From positions 19,607 to 83,606 of the forward strand of contig NZ_VRKO01000013.1 in assembly GCF_012271765.1 (NCBI RefSeq): a DNA stretch of 64,000 nucleotides. The letters are read 5' to 3'. This document shows positions 7,306 through 16,342 of this stretch, in pieces (the stretch's first letter is position 1; the number at the start of each line of letters is the position of its first letter). A program made the translations under genes and the position numbers. The notes beneath the pieces were generated by a model, which had not been told where the DNA came from, made no database searches, and saw only the letters and a list, made by a program, of their open reading frames with translations. The DNA is from Erwinia rhapontici. GTDB taxonomy: Bacteria; Pseudomonadota; Gammaproteobacteria; Enterobacterales; Enterobacteriaceae.

Positions 7306-8067
7306 ATGCTGATGCTCGATTTCAGTGGGCAGACCGCCGTGGTCACCGGCGGTTTGCAGGGGATCGGCAAAGCGATTGCCGATCTGTTATTCGAGGGAGG
7401 GGCGAATGTGGTGATTGGCGACATCGCTGCCCCCTCGCGCCAGCAGCAAGAGCGTCAGCTGATCGTGCCGGTGGACGTGGCATCACGCCCGGCGGCACAG
7501 GCGCTGATTGATGACGCTGTCGCCACCTTTGGCGGCGTCGATATTCTGGTGAACAGCTGCGGCGTCTCGGCAATGAGCCCGGTGGATGCGATGAACGATG
7601 ATGACTGGCAGCGTATTCTCGATGTGAATGTCAAAGGCCTCAGTTATTTGTCCGAAGCCGCCATTCGCGTGATGAAGGTGCGACAGGCCGGGCGCATTAT
7701 CAATATCGCTTCCCAGGCAGGAAAAAACGGCTACCGGCTGATGGGGCAATATGTTGCTTCCAAACATGCGGTGCTGGGCCTGACGAAGGTGATGGCGATT
7801 GAGCTGGCGCGTGACAATATCCTGGTGAATGCGGTGTGCCCCGGCATTGTGGAAACCGAAATGAAGTGGCGTGAACGGCGCGAAGGGGCAGAACTGCGCG
7901 GCCTGACGCCGGAAGCGATCTACGCGGAAGACTGCTCCCAGGTACTGCTGGGGCGCACGGCACAGCCTCTTGATGTCGCCAACGTGGTGGCTTTTCTCGC
8001 CAGCCCTCTCTCCTCTTATATGACCGGCCAGGCGATTAACGTCACGGGCGGCATGACGATGCACTGA
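7306..8067 (+). CDS. Short-chain dehydrogenase/reductase
   Basis: 253-residue classical SDR. Cofactor motif TGGLQGIG (residues 14-21), NAG-equivalent NSCG at 83-86, catalytic S136, Y149 and K153 (YVASK), and the PG motif VCPGIVETEM. D39 after the second strand suggests NAD(H) preference. It resembles sugar-alcohol or 2,3-diol type SDRs; substrate unknown. AGGAGG lies nine bases before the start, within the end of the LuxS-like gene, and its stop overlaps the next start (TGATG), so it belongs to the operon. A role on the carbon skeleton released by LuxS-type cleavage or on a hydroxy/keto acid is conceivable but is speculation. Confidence 0.85.
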   Translation: MLMLDFSGQTAVVTGGLQGIGKAIADLLFEGGANVVIGDIAAPSRQQQERQLIVPVDVASRPAAQALIDDAVATFGGVDILVNSCGVSAMSPVDAMNDDDWQRILDVNVKGLSYLSEAAIRVMKVRQAGRIINIASQAGKNGYRLMGQYVASKHAVLGLTKVMAIELARDNILVNAVCPGIVETEMKWRERREGAELRGLTPEAIYAEDCSQVLLGRTAQPLDVANVVAFLASPLSSYMTGQAINVTGGMTMH

Positions 8068-10400
8068 TGAGCACACAACCCGATAAACCCGACAACCACG
8101 ACCTGGCGGTAATGCACTGGGGAACCTATCGCGTTGCCGTCACCGACGGTCAGCTCACCGGGATCAGCCCGGTGGAGTGGGATCGCAATCCGTCGAAAAT
8201 CGGCCAATCCCTTCCGGGCGCCGTGCAGGGATCGTCACGCGTCCAGCGTCCGGCGGTACGGCTGGGTTATTTAAACAACCGCGCGGCCTCCCGTAACGGG
8301 CGCGGGCGCGAACCCTTTGTGGAGGTGAGCTGGGACGTAGCGCTGGCGCTGGTGGCAGATGAACTGCAACGGGTAAAAACGGAGCGCGGTAATGAGGCGA
8401 TCTATGCCGGATCTTATGGCTGGTCGAGTGCCGGACGTTTTCACCATGCGCAGAGCCAGTTGCACCGTTTCCTCAATGGCTTCGGTGGCTACGCGGGCAG
8501 CACCAATACCTACAGCATTGCTGCAGGGGAGCGCATTTTGCCGCATATCCTCGGCGATCTGGATGATCTCCAGCGCCAGCACACCCACTGGCCGGTGCTG
8601 GCAGAGCACTGTGAGCTGTTTGTGGCGATCGGCGGCCTGCCGCTACGCAATGCGCAGGTTAACGGCGGTGGCGCGAACGATCACGCCCTGCAACACTGGC
8701 TGGACACCTTGCGCAGTAACGGCACGCGCTTTATCAATATCAGCCCGGTGAAAAACGATCTGTCGGCGGTTGATGATGCGCGCTGGCTGGCGATTAAACC
8801 CGGCAGCGACACGGCGCTGCTGCTGGCGGTGTGCCAGGTACTGGTGGACGAAGGTTTATATGACAGCGACTTTGTTGCCAGCCACACGGTGGGATTTGAA
8901 CCGTACCGTGCTTATCTGCTGGGAGAGCATGACGGCGTGGTGAAAACCCCGGCGTGGGCCGCGCCGCTCACCGGCTTAAGCGCTGACAGCATTCGCGAAC
9001 TGGCGCGCGAGATGGCGCACCATAAAACCATGATCAATGTTGCCTGGTCGGTGCAGCGTGCACGCCAGGGCGAGCAGGCATTCTGGGCGGTGGTGGCGAC
9101 CACGGCGCTGCTGGGGCAGATCGGCACCCCCGGCGGCGGGCTGGGGTTTGGCTATGCCTCAACGAATCTTGCCGGATCGGACCGCCATCGCTTTTCCGGG
9201 CCACGCCTGCCTGCGGGCGTGAATGCGGTGACCACCCGCATCCCGGTCGCACGCATCGCCGATATGCTGCTGCATCCCGGCGAATCTTATCAATTTGATG
9301 GTAAAACGCAGACCTGGCCTGATATCCGCCTGGTGTACTGGGCGGGCGGCAACGTGTTTCATCATCACCAGGATCTGAATAAGCTGACCCGCGCCTGGCG
9401 TCGCCCGGAAACGATTATCGTCCATGAGCAGTACTGGACGGCGCAGGCCAAATTTGCCGATATCGTGCTGCCTGCCACCACCTCGCTGGAGCGGGAAGAT
9501 ATTGGCAGCGCCAGCAATGACGGCTTTATGATTGCCATGCGCCAGCACCTTGCGCCAGTCGGACAGGCTCGCGATGACTACGCGATTTTCAGCGATCTGG
9601 CTAACCGGCTCGGTTTTGGCGACGACTTTACCCAGCAGCGTGATACGCGCGGCTGGCTGGAAGCGATGTACAACGAGGCCCGGCCGCGTGCGCAGGAAGA
9701 GGGCATTGAGCTGCCGCTGTTCGACGCGTTCTGGCAGCGCGGCAAGCTGGAGTATCCGCGCCCGGAAACGCCGCAGATCCTGCTGGAGGCGTTTCGTGCC
9801 GATCCGCAGCGTGCACCGCTCAGCACGCCTTCCGGCAAAATTGAACTGTTCTCGTCCACTGTCGCCGGGTTCGGCTATGCGGAGTGCCCGGGGCATCCGT
9901 TCTGGCTGGCGCCGGAGGCTGACGACCCGCGCTGGCCGCTGCATCTGCTTTCCAGCCAGCCACGCACGCGGCTGCACAGCCAGTACGATCACGGCAAAAT
10001 CAGCCAGCAGACAAAGATTGCCGGGCGCGAACCGCTGTGGCTGCACCCGCAGGATGCCGCGCAGCGCGGCCTGTCGGAGGGCGATATCATCAACGTGTTT
10101 AACGCACGCGGCTCACTGCTCGCCGGGGTGCATCTCAGTGACGGCATAAGGCCGGGTGTGGTGCAGATGTCGACGGGTGCCTGGTATGACCCGATCAATA
10201 CCCGCGATGTGCAGCCGCTGGATAAACACGGTAACCCGAACGTATTAACCGACGATCGGGGCAGTTCGCGGCTAGGCCAGGGGTGTACGGCGCAGAGCTG
10301 TCGTGTGGAGATTGTCCGCTTCGATGCGCCGCTGCCGCCGATCACCGCCTGGGACCCGCCGGAGTTTATCCCCGACCCCGAAGCCTCACCTGCGCGATAA
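8067..10400 (+). CDS. BisC/DMSO-reductase-family molybdopterin oxidoreductase
   Basis: 777 residues, the length of E. coli biotin sulfoxide reductase BisC. Shows AGSYGWSSAGRFHHAQ and GGYAGSTNTYS, where S150 is the predicted molybdenum ligand as in DorA/BisC/TorA; no N-terminal Fe-S cysteines and no Tat signal, so a cytoplasmic single-subunit bis-MGD enzyme is predicted. C-terminal molydopterin dinucleotide-binding domain from about residue 640 (LLSSQPRTRLHSQYDHGKIS). The family reduces S- and N-oxides such as biotin sulfoxide, methionine sulfoxide and DMSO. Next to a methionine importer, methionine-S-oxide or a relative is the natural candidate substrate (inference). Coupled to the SDR gene by a TGATG overlap. 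Confidence 0.9.
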   Translation: MSTQPDKPDNHDLAVMHWGTYRVAVTDGQLTGISPVEWDRNPSKIGQSLPGAVQGSSRVQRPAVRLGYLNNRAASRNGRGREPFVEVSWDVALALVADELQRVKTERGNEAIYAGSYGWSSAGRFHHAQSQLHRFLNGFGGYAGSTNTYSIAAGERILPHILGDLDDLQRQHTHWPVLAEHCELFVAIGGLPLRNAQVNGGGANDHALQHWLDTLRSNGTRFINISPVKNDLSAVDDARWLAIKPGSDTALLLAVCQVLVDEGLYDSDFVASHTVGFEPYRAYLLGEHDGVVKTPAWAAPLTGLSADSIRELAREMAHHKTMINVAWSVQRARQGEQAFWAVVATTALLGQIGTPGGGLGFGYASTNLAGSDRHRFSGPRLPAGVNAVTTRIPVARIADMLLHPGESYQFDGKTQTWPDIRLVYWAGGNVFHHHQDLNKLTRAWRRPETIIVHEQYWTAQAKFADIVLPATTSLEREDIGSASNDGFMIAMRQHLAPVGQARDDYAIFSDLANRLGFGDDFTQQRDTRGWLEAMYNEARPRAQEEGIELPLFDAFWQRGKLEYPRPETPQILLEAFRADPQRAPLSTPSGKIELFSSTVAGFGYAECPGHPFWLAPEADDPRWPLHLLSSQPRTRLHSQYDHGKISQQTKIAGREPLWLHPQDAAQRGLSEGDIINVFNARGSLLAGVHLSDGIRPGVVQMSTGAWYDPINTRDVQPLDKHGNPNVLTDDRGSSRLGQGCTAQSCRVEIVRFDAPLPPITAWDPPEFIPDPEASPAR

Positions 10401-10421
10401 ATCTTATTTGATCCGGAGTTT

Positions 10422-11489
10422 ATGATGCTAACGATTACCGCGCCCACGGCGTATCTGCAACAGCCCGGCCTGCGCAAACAGGCGGGCGAACACATCAAAC
10501 CTTATGCCCGCGAGCTACGTATTCTGACGTCGCCACGCGCCTGGCAGGCGGTGAACCCTGAGTTGTCTCACAGCCTGGAGAGCGCGGATATACGCTGGCA
10601 GCTGGAGTACCTTGACGGTGAATGTACTGACGAGGCCATCGAGCGGTTGCGGGAAAACGTGGTTACCCAGGGCGCGCAGGGCATTTTAGCCCTGGGCGGT
10701 GGCAGGGTAATGGACTGTGCCAAAGCGGCGGCAGACACACTGGATGACGTGGTGCTGATTAACTTTGCCACCCTCGCGGCGACCTGTGCGGCATGGTCGC
10801 CGTTCGCCATCGTCTACAACGCCCAGGGCGGCCATCATCACGGCCTGCTGGTCACCAAAAAACCTGCATTAGTGCTGGTGGACAGTGAAGTGATTGCTCA
10901 CACCGATGTGCGCTATCTGAAGGCGGGCATTGTCGATGCGCTGGCAAAATGGTTTGAACTGGAACCGTATCAGCGCCAGAACCCGGGGCGTCTGGGGCTG
11001 GATTTGAAGGTGTCGGTGGCCCGCCAGGCGCTGGAGGTGTATGCGCAGTGGGGCAGTGAAGCGGTGATCGCCAATCAAAACCAGCAGGTGACCCCGGCGC
11101 TGGAGAAGGTGATTGAGGCCAATATCGTACTGGCCGGGCTTGCCAACAGCGTGCATGACGACCTGCCCACGCCGGGCGTGGCGCATGAGATCCACAACCG
11201 CCTGACCCACGAACCGGAGCTGCACGATCTGCTACACGGTGAGAAAGTGGGGTACTGCCTGCTGATCCAGTCACTGCTTGAGCGCGGGCAGCAGCCCGAT
11301 GACAATCTGCTGAGCTTATTACAGCAGTACGACAGCCCGCTGACGCTGAGCGCGCTGACGGGCGATGTTGCTGCGCGTTTCCGCCAGATTGCCCATGAGA
11401 TTCATTTCCCCGCCGTCAGCCTCACCCATCTGCCGTTCACGATTACGCAGGAGAAACTGGAGCAGGCATTGGTGGCGACGATAGAATGA
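10422..11489 (+). CDS. Metal-dependent alcohol dehydrogenase (GldA/HcxA-like)
   Basis: 355 residues of the glycerol-dehydrogenase branch of the iron-containing alcohol dehydrogenases. NAD-binding GGGRVMDCAK near residue 91, predicted metal ligands D in AGIVDALAKWFE, H in VAHEIHNRL and H in LLHGEKVGYC. The relatives include E. coli HcxA (YbdH), which reduces 2-oxo acids such as 2-oxobutyrate, making a hydroxy/keto-acid step downstream of the aminotransferase plausible (inference). Two ATGs in a row; spacing from GGAG favours the second (10425). Last gene of the operon, 21 bases after the molybdoenzyme. Confidence 0.85.
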   Translation: MMLTITAPTAYLQQPGLRKQAGEHIKPYARELRILTSPRAWQAVNPELSHSLESADIRWQLEYLDGECTDEAIERLRENVVTQGAQGILALGGGRVMDCAKAAADTLDDVVLINFATLAATCAAWSPFAIVYNAQGGHHHGLLVTKKPALVLVDSEVIAHTDVRYLKAGIVDALAKWFELEPYQRQNPGRLGLDLKVSVARQALEVYAQWGSEAVIANQNQQVTPALEKVIEANIVLAGLANSVHDDLPTPGVAHEIHNRLTHEPELHDLLHGEKVGYCLLIQSLLERGQQPDDNLLSLLQQYDSPLTLSALTGDVAARFRQIAHEIHFPAVSLTHLPFTITQEKLEQALVATIE

Positions 11490-11490
11490 T

Positions 11491-11649
11491 GTGATCAATG
11501 CGCGAGTGGCATCCTCAGAACCTGCGGGAATATTTGATGAGGAAGCGTTAAGAGCAATCAGGAAGTGGAAATTTACCCCGCATAAACCCTGGCAGGGATT
11601 AACGAAGGACTTTACCTTTAGCATTAATATGAAATCGTCGGTTGAATAG
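11491..11649 (+). pseudogene. TonB C-terminal domain remnant
   Basis: An open stretch of 52 codons reads V-I-N-A-R-V-A-S-S-E-P-A-G-I-F-D-E-E-A-L then RAIRKWKFTP and ends MKSSVE-stop. This is the conserved C-terminal TonB_C pattern (A.V..S.P.G.FD..AL.AI.KWKF.P...G......F.I), as in TonB-family energy transducers, but the N-terminal anchor and proline-rich region are missing. It begins two bases after the dehydrogenase stop with no start or ribosome site of its own. Most likely the surviving 3' end of a gene cut by insertion of the metabolic cluster; the cluster boundary may therefore be near 11490. Confidence 0.65.
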
Positions 11650-11662
11650 CGCGTTATCTTTC

Positions 11663-11684
11663 ATCCCGGCCTGAGGGCCGGGAT
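11663..11684. terminator. Bidirectional terminator
   Basis: Nine-base stem ATCCCGGCC / GGCCGGGAT around a TGAG loop, between the plus-strand operon (and TonB remnant) and the minus-strand glycosyltransferase gene, whose stop is 10 bases away. Followed on the plus strand by TATCATTTCTT. Confidence 0.7.
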
Positions 11685-11693
11685 TATCATTTC

Positions 11694-12842
11694 TTAGTCA
11701 AGAAGATGTCGGCGTTTTATCTCCTGAGCGATCAATTCAGGCACCTCTTTCACTTGTGAAATTGCCCGGTTGTTAACGATGATCTGGCTGGCATTGTCGT
11801 AACCAGGTGCCCATAAATCATTGTTGTCGACAACATTTTTATATACGGCAATAAGATTTTTTTTCCATGCGGCTGAGATATGCACGATAGCCGTATCCGG
11901 GGAGATAATAAGATCACACTCATGAATTAATGCCATAACGTGATGCAGCGTGTTGAAGGGATTAATGACGACATTATCGGGGAGAGGAATATCGATCTCT
12001 TTCCTGTGGTCGAGGAGGATAATGTTGAGATTATCATATTTTTCATTAAGGCCTGCTATTATCTCTGCCAGCTGTTCTTGTGAAAAATTCCGCTCTTTAC
12101 TTCCGGTAAAAACATTAATGATGACTTTTTTGTTATTAAATGCACTGAGGAAGCTTCTGACATCATCGAAAAAAGCATCAGGGAAATGCAGACTATAAGC
12201 GTCATGAGTGATTGGTTTTTTTATCAGAAACTCAGAAATAAGTGAAGCTGCCTGAGTGACATGCTCTTTGTCTCGTTCAAAGAAATTAAGTGATTTACTG
12301 TAATGATTGAAACGCTTTTTCTTGTTGAATGCCAGCACTGACTTAGGATTTATTTCACGCAATAGCCGCATTCTGTGAACGGGAGTATCAAACAATGATG
12401 GATCAATGACCAGGTCATACTGGTTATTTTTCAATTTTTCAATGGTTATTTCCGAAACAGTATGGTTGAAGCTTTTCAGATAAACCTCTGTGCTGGCATC
12501 ATCTGCTTCATAAATATTTCTGATAAATGGATTATACTTCACCACAACACTGCTGGACTTCGTCAGTAATATATCAACTTTATAACCTGCCGTATGCAAA
12601 TTTTTAATAAGAGGAGAGTAAACAACGGTGTCGCCGATGGTCCCTTCATTACGTATAAGTAAGATCGTTTTTATGGAATCTACGTTTAATGTGTTTTTTT
12701 TATACTTATCCCATATGATCTTTGCAACGAGTAATTTGGCATCTAATCTTACTTTTTTCATAAAGTAATTTTTGCGTCGATTAAGTTCTCTTAGTTTTTT
12801 AAAATGCCCACTAGATACTGAAATGGCAAGTTGTTCGGTCAT
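11694..12842 (-). CDS. GT9-family (heptosyltransferase-like) glycosyltransferase
   Basis: 382 residues. ILLIRNEGTIGDTVVYSPLI near residue 60 and ISPDTAIVHISAAW near residue 315 are the N-terminal acceptor-loop and C-terminal sugar-nucleotide motifs of family 9 (WaaC/WaaF/WaaQ relatives), which transfer heptose or similar sugars to lipopolysaccharide core or other acceptors at the cytoplasmic face of the inner membrane. It is a single gene, not in a waa cluster, with clearly AT-richer codons than neighbours and AT-rich flanks, which suggests recent acquisition. Acceptor and sugar are unknown. Confidence 0.8.
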   Translation of the reverse strand: MTEQLAISVSSGHFKKLRELNRRKNYFMKKVRLDAKLLVAKIIWDKYKKNTLNVDSIKTILLIRNEGTIGDTVVYSPLIKNLHTAGYKVDILLTKSSSVVVKYNPFIRNIYEADDASTEVYLKSFNHTVSEITIEKLKNNQYDLVIDPSLFDTPVHRMRLLREINPKSVLAFNKKKRFNHYSKSLNFFERDKEHVTQAASLISEFLIKKPITHDAYSLHFPDAFFDDVRSFLSAFNNKKVIINVFTGSKERNFSQEQLAEIIAGLNEKYDNLNIILLDHRKEIDIPLPDNVVINPFNTLHHVMALIHECDLIISPDTAIVHISAAWKKNLIAVYKNVVDNNDLWAPGYDNASQIIVNNRAISQVKEVPELIAQEIKRRHLLD

Positions 12843-13216
12843 GGCGAATATCCTTATAAAGTAGATGTGAAAAGTGTAATGTTGTCATGTTTTATTTCAA
12901 CTTTAATTAATTACAAATGCAATTAATTCAGTGAGTAATTTTTACTTTTTGAATGAATCAGTTTCAGAGGAAATGGTTTGGCAGGTTGGTCACATGTTGT
13001 GTGCCATAGTTTATCACTGCTGCGCAGGAAAATCACCGGGCAATTGGCTGTCAGTCTGTTTCATCCCCAATGATTCGAATGGTGGTATCTAAAATTCATC
13101 TCAGCTTGTTTAGTGATTTGACTGCATGAGAATGACGTGGCCTGAAAGGCTAATGATTATCGATAGAAGAATAACGGCCGATGTAACCGGCCGTCCATTT
13201 TTACCGCCCTGGAAAA
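12843..13216. other. Intergenic region, no gene seen
   Basis: 374 bases, AT-rich next to the glycosyltransferase (its presumed promoter) and more balanced toward the glucosidase. I find no convincing open frame or RNA gene; only the hairpin at 13174-13194. Confidence 0.5.
13174..13194 (-). terminator. Terminator of the beta-glucosidase gene
   Basis: Seven-base stem ACGGCCG / CGGCCGT with a 7-base loop, 22 bases past the glucosidase stop; the minus strand continues TTATTCTTCT. Confidence 0.6.
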
Positions 13217-15598
13217 TTACAGCGCATTAATTTGCCGTAAGATCTCCTGCTTGATCGCCTTCCCTTTAGCTTCATCCTTCACCGGTTCGGGTTGCTGCTG
13301 CAAAGCGGCATCCAGCTTCTCACCCAGCGTGGGAGCACCCTGAATCCACGCGTTTGTCTCCTCATCACCGATGATGTTTGCCACAATCGCGGCGGCTTTT
13401 TCATAGGTTTGCACGTCGATCCACGGTGTCTCCAGAGAGAATGCCGGGGTCGATGAGGTGACGATCAGCGGAACCTCGGTACGGATATCGCGCGACGAGC
13501 TGCCAATGCGAAGCGTGAAGCGGCCTGGCTCAAGCACCCAGTCATTTTTGTCCTCATCAAAATAGGAGAAGGAGCGCTTATCAAGTTTCAGCGTGACCTG
13601 CTGCTCTGCGCCTGCTGCCAGGCTGACTTTTTCAAACGCTTTCAGCTCCTGAACCGGCCTGTCGAGGCGCGAAGCTTCATCGTGCACGTAAAGCTGAACC
13701 ACCTCTTTGGTGTCTCTCTGCGACAGGTTGCGCAGCGGGAGGCTGATCGCAATGCTGCCCTGCTGATCAATATTGAATACCGGCTTATCCGGGCTGGCCT
13801 TGCCATACTGTACGCCGGAGTAGGAGAGGCCATAGCCAAACGGATACATCGGCGCGACTTGCCGGATGTCAAAAGCACGGTAGCCAACATAAATCCCTTC
13901 ACCGTAGATCACCGTTTTTGCGCTGCCCGGATAATTGCCAAAACCCGGTGAGTCTTCCAAACGTTTAGGGAAGGTGAGCGGCAGCTTACCGGAAGGGTTC
14001 ACTTTTCCGCTCAGGATATCCGCTACCGCATTACCCGCCTGTTCACCGGGTTGCCAGGTAAGCAGAATCGCGTCTGCGTGATGCTCCCACGAGGCCATCT
14101 CGACAGGGGCACCAATATTCAGCAGCACCACCACCTTTTTATTCTGCTGATGGAACGCCGCAGACACCCTGGCAATCATCGCCACCTCATCCGCATGCAT
14201 CGCCATGGAATAGCGATCCGCCCCCTCGGTAGAACTGCGCCCGATTGAAATCAGGGCAATATCACTCTGCTGCGCCGCGCTGGTGATAGCGGCATCGCTG
14301 GCCTGCTCATCCAGCGTTTGTCCCCCGGCGGCATCGATCAGCGTTAACCCGGCGTTTTTCAGCCCCTGCGGTAACGTCACCAGCCGTTTAGGATCGATAT
14401 TGACCTCCGCGCTTCCCCCGCCAACCACGAAGAAATTACTGATGTTATGGCCGAACGTTGCCACACGCAGCGAAGTAGTGAGCGGCAGCGTTTCTGCATC
14501 GTTTTTCAGCAACACCATGGCATCGGCCGCCGACTGACGCGCCAGTAACGCATGATCGGCAGGCATAGGATCGCGGGTGGGTTCGCCACCTTTAAAGCGG
14601 TGGGTTTTGATCACCACACTCAGGATATTGCGGACGTTTTCGTTGATCTGATCCTGCGTGATCTCGCCGGATTTGATGGCCGCGAGGATCACGTCTTTCG
14701 GGTCGGTATTGCGGCGCAGGAACGGCGTGTCCTTTTTCGACAGCCCGCCCGGCATATTAAGATCGTTGCCATTCTGCAATGCCCTGACTGGATCGCTGAC
14801 ACCGTACCAGTCCGACATCACCAGGCCGTTAAACTTCCACTGGTCGCGCAGCACGTCTTTCAGCAGCCAGGCGTTTTGTGAGGCGGGGGTGCCGTTAATC
14901 GACGGATAAGAACTCATCACCGCCCAGGGCCGGGCTTTTTCCATGGCGTATTCGAAACCGGGGAAATAGATTTCCCGCAGCGCACGCGGAGAAATAATTT
15001 CGTTCACCGTCTGTCGGCGTGTTTCCTGATTATTCGCAGCAAAATGTTTCACCACTGCGCCCACGCCCTGCGCCTGCATCCCGTTGATATAGCTCACCGT
15101 GATCATGGCATTCAGCCACGGATCTTCGGAGAAGTATTCAAAGTTGCGGCCGTTCAGCGGGTTGCGCTGAATATTAATCGCCGGGCCGAGCATTAAGTCG
15201 ACGCCATACTGTTTCGCTTCATTGCCTATCGCGCCGCCGACCTGCTGGATCAGCGCCGGGTCCCACGTGGCTGCCATGGCGATGGACACCGGGAACGCGC
15301 TGGCGAAACGCTTCTCACCGCCGGTGGGGCCTGCCCCGAGCCTGACGCCAACCGGGCCATCGGCAAAGACAATTTGCGGGATGCCCAGCCGGGGGATGGC
15401 GAAGGTTGAACCCGCCGCGCCCGCCACTTTTTCGGCATTGTTCATGCCGGTGCCCGTCACCAGAGCAGCTTTCTCTTCCGGCGTCATGGCGGCAATGACC
15501 GCAGATATCGACTCAGCATCTTTTAACTGTGGAGCGGCCCAGGCGGGTGTAGACAGGAGGATAACGGCAGCCGACAGTCCGGCCTTATGTGATTTCAT
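13217..15598 (-). CDS. Secreted GH3 beta-glucosidase
   Basis: About 793 residues. N-terminal signal peptide (KAGLSAAVILLSTPAWA^APQ) predicts periplasmic or exported enzyme. GH3 N-terminal barrel with substrate motifs KHFAANNQE and the nucleophile Asp in NGLVMSDWYG (about residue 270), GH3 C-terminal alpha/beta domain (AILLTWQPGEQAGNAVADIL) and fibronectin-III-like tail (VVQLYVHDEASRLDRPVQELKAF split by its core residues). It releases glucose from beta-glucosides, for example plant aryl-glucosides or cellobiose. Two ATGs six bases apart; AAGGG immediately abuts the first (15604), so the second (15598) has the right spacing. Resembles the plant-pathogen beta-glucosidases more than E. coli BglX, judged from memory. 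Confidence 0.88.
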   Translation of the reverse strand: MKSHKAGLSAAVILLSTPAWAAPQLKDAESISAVIAAMTPEEKAALVTGTGMNNAEKVAGAAGSTFAIPRLGIPQIVFADGPVGVRLGAGPTGGEKRFASAFPVSIAMAATWDPALIQQVGGAIGNEAKQYGVDLMLGPAINIQRNPLNGRNFEYFSEDPWLNAMITVSYINGMQAQGVGAVVKHFAANNQETRRQTVNEIISPRALREIYFPGFEYAMEKARPWAVMSSYPSINGTPASQNAWLLKDVLRDQWKFNGLVMSDWYGVSDPVRALQNGNDLNMPGGLSKKDTPFLRRNTDPKDVILAAIKSGEITQDQINENVRNILSVVIKTHRFKGGEPTRDPMPADHALLARQSAADAMVLLKNDAETLPLTTSLRVATFGHNISNFFVVGGGSAEVNIDPKRLVTLPQGLKNAGLTLIDAAGGQTLDEQASDAAITSAAQQSDIALISIGRSSTEGADRYSMAMHADEVAMIARVSAAFHQQNKKVVVLLNIGAPVEMASWEHHADAILLTWQPGEQAGNAVADILSGKVNPSGKLPLTFPKRLEDSPGFGNYPGSAKTVIYGEGIYVGYRAFDIRQVAPMYPFGYGLSYSGVQYGKASPDKPVFNIDQQGSIAISLPLRNLSQRDTKEVVQLYVHDEASRLDRPVQELKAFEKVSLAAGAEQQVTLKLDKRSFSYFDEDKNDWVLEPGRFTLRIGSSSRDIRTEVPLIVTSSTPAFSLETPWIDVQTYEKAAAIVANIIGDEETNAWIQGAPTLGEKLDAALQQQPEPVKDEAKGKAIKQEILRQINAL

Positions 15599-15771
15599 AC
15601 TCATCCCTTAGCATTTTTACGGAGGCTAAAAAATGAGATTACCAAAAATGTTGATATATTTTAGTGACGTAGGTTGCAGGTTGTTAGCATGCCTTTGGAT
15701 GAGTAAATTTTGATGCAGCCTGTTTATGTTTACAAAAAAGACGCTATTTGGTGTTATTTTTGTAGAGTTAA

Positions 15772-16272
15772 CCGTGCAAGATTGAAATCGCTAATATTAC
15801 TGCCTATACCCGCACCGTCAGACAACTGGTCCGTAACTATTCTATTTTACCCGATGGATACAGTGACATATTAATTAACGTTGAAACGTTAGATGAAGTG
15901 ATGGCGGATAAACTTGTCGCTTTCCCTGCATCAACGAAGTATATCCGCTATCGTGATATGTGGGATCTTGTATGGCTTAAACAACAGGGGGCGAGTGTGA
16001 ATTCCGCTCTGGTAAGTAAAAAGTTGTTGGATTATCACATTGAGGATTTTTGTGAAAAAATCCAGGCGCGAGTTGATTCCTTGCCGAATATTATCTCTGG
16101 CGGTGATTTTCATCAGGAAATGAAACGATTTATTCCCGCTCCAGTTTATGAAACCTCGCTAGCCAGAGAAGGGTTCTCACTATTTTTACAGGCTACGTTA
16201 ACGGAGCTATTGGTGCAGTTGAAAAGTGAGCTTTATGAGGGGAACGATAATCCAGATCTATTCATTCTGTAA
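15772..16272 (+). pseudogene. AbiEii-type toxin remnant (C-terminal part)
   Basis: A continuous frame from 15772 reads KIEIANITAYTR, LINVETLDEVMADKLVAF, then KYIRYRDMWDLVWLKQQG. This is the downstream half of AbiEii/AbiGii (DUF1814) nucleotidyltransferase toxins, with the usual VET.DE..ADK and RD..DL.WL blocks. The N-terminal catalytic half is missing (in-frame stop at 15769) and no partner antitoxin is present, so it is a decayed gene of a phage-defence or toxin-antitoxin module. An ATG at 15898 gives a 124-residue open frame but starts in the middle of the conserved block. It lies next to tRNA-Phe, a common island site. Confidence 0.7.
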
Positions 16273-16321
16273 GATATATTCAAGTTATCCTTACCTGAAA
16301 TCTACCCAACCCCCCAAACGC

Positions 16322-16342
16322 AAAAAAACCGCCACAGGCGGG
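16322..16342 (-). terminator. Second terminator after tRNA-Phe (repeat copy)
   Basis: Stem CCGCC / GGCGG with ACA loop followed on the minus strand by seven T. It is the copy, one repeat unit (168 bases) further on, of the terminator that follows tRNA-Phe. Confidence 0.7.

Noticed and set aside
9159..10046. 295-codon antisense frame within the molybdoenzyme gene
   Set aside because: Shadow of a GC-rich gene; sense strand has clear family motifs across the same span.
15633..15713. 26-codon frame with a strong GGAGG site before the AbiEii remnant
   Set aside because: Good ribosome site but no recognisable product or relatives; could be the start of a broken gene. Too little evidence to call.
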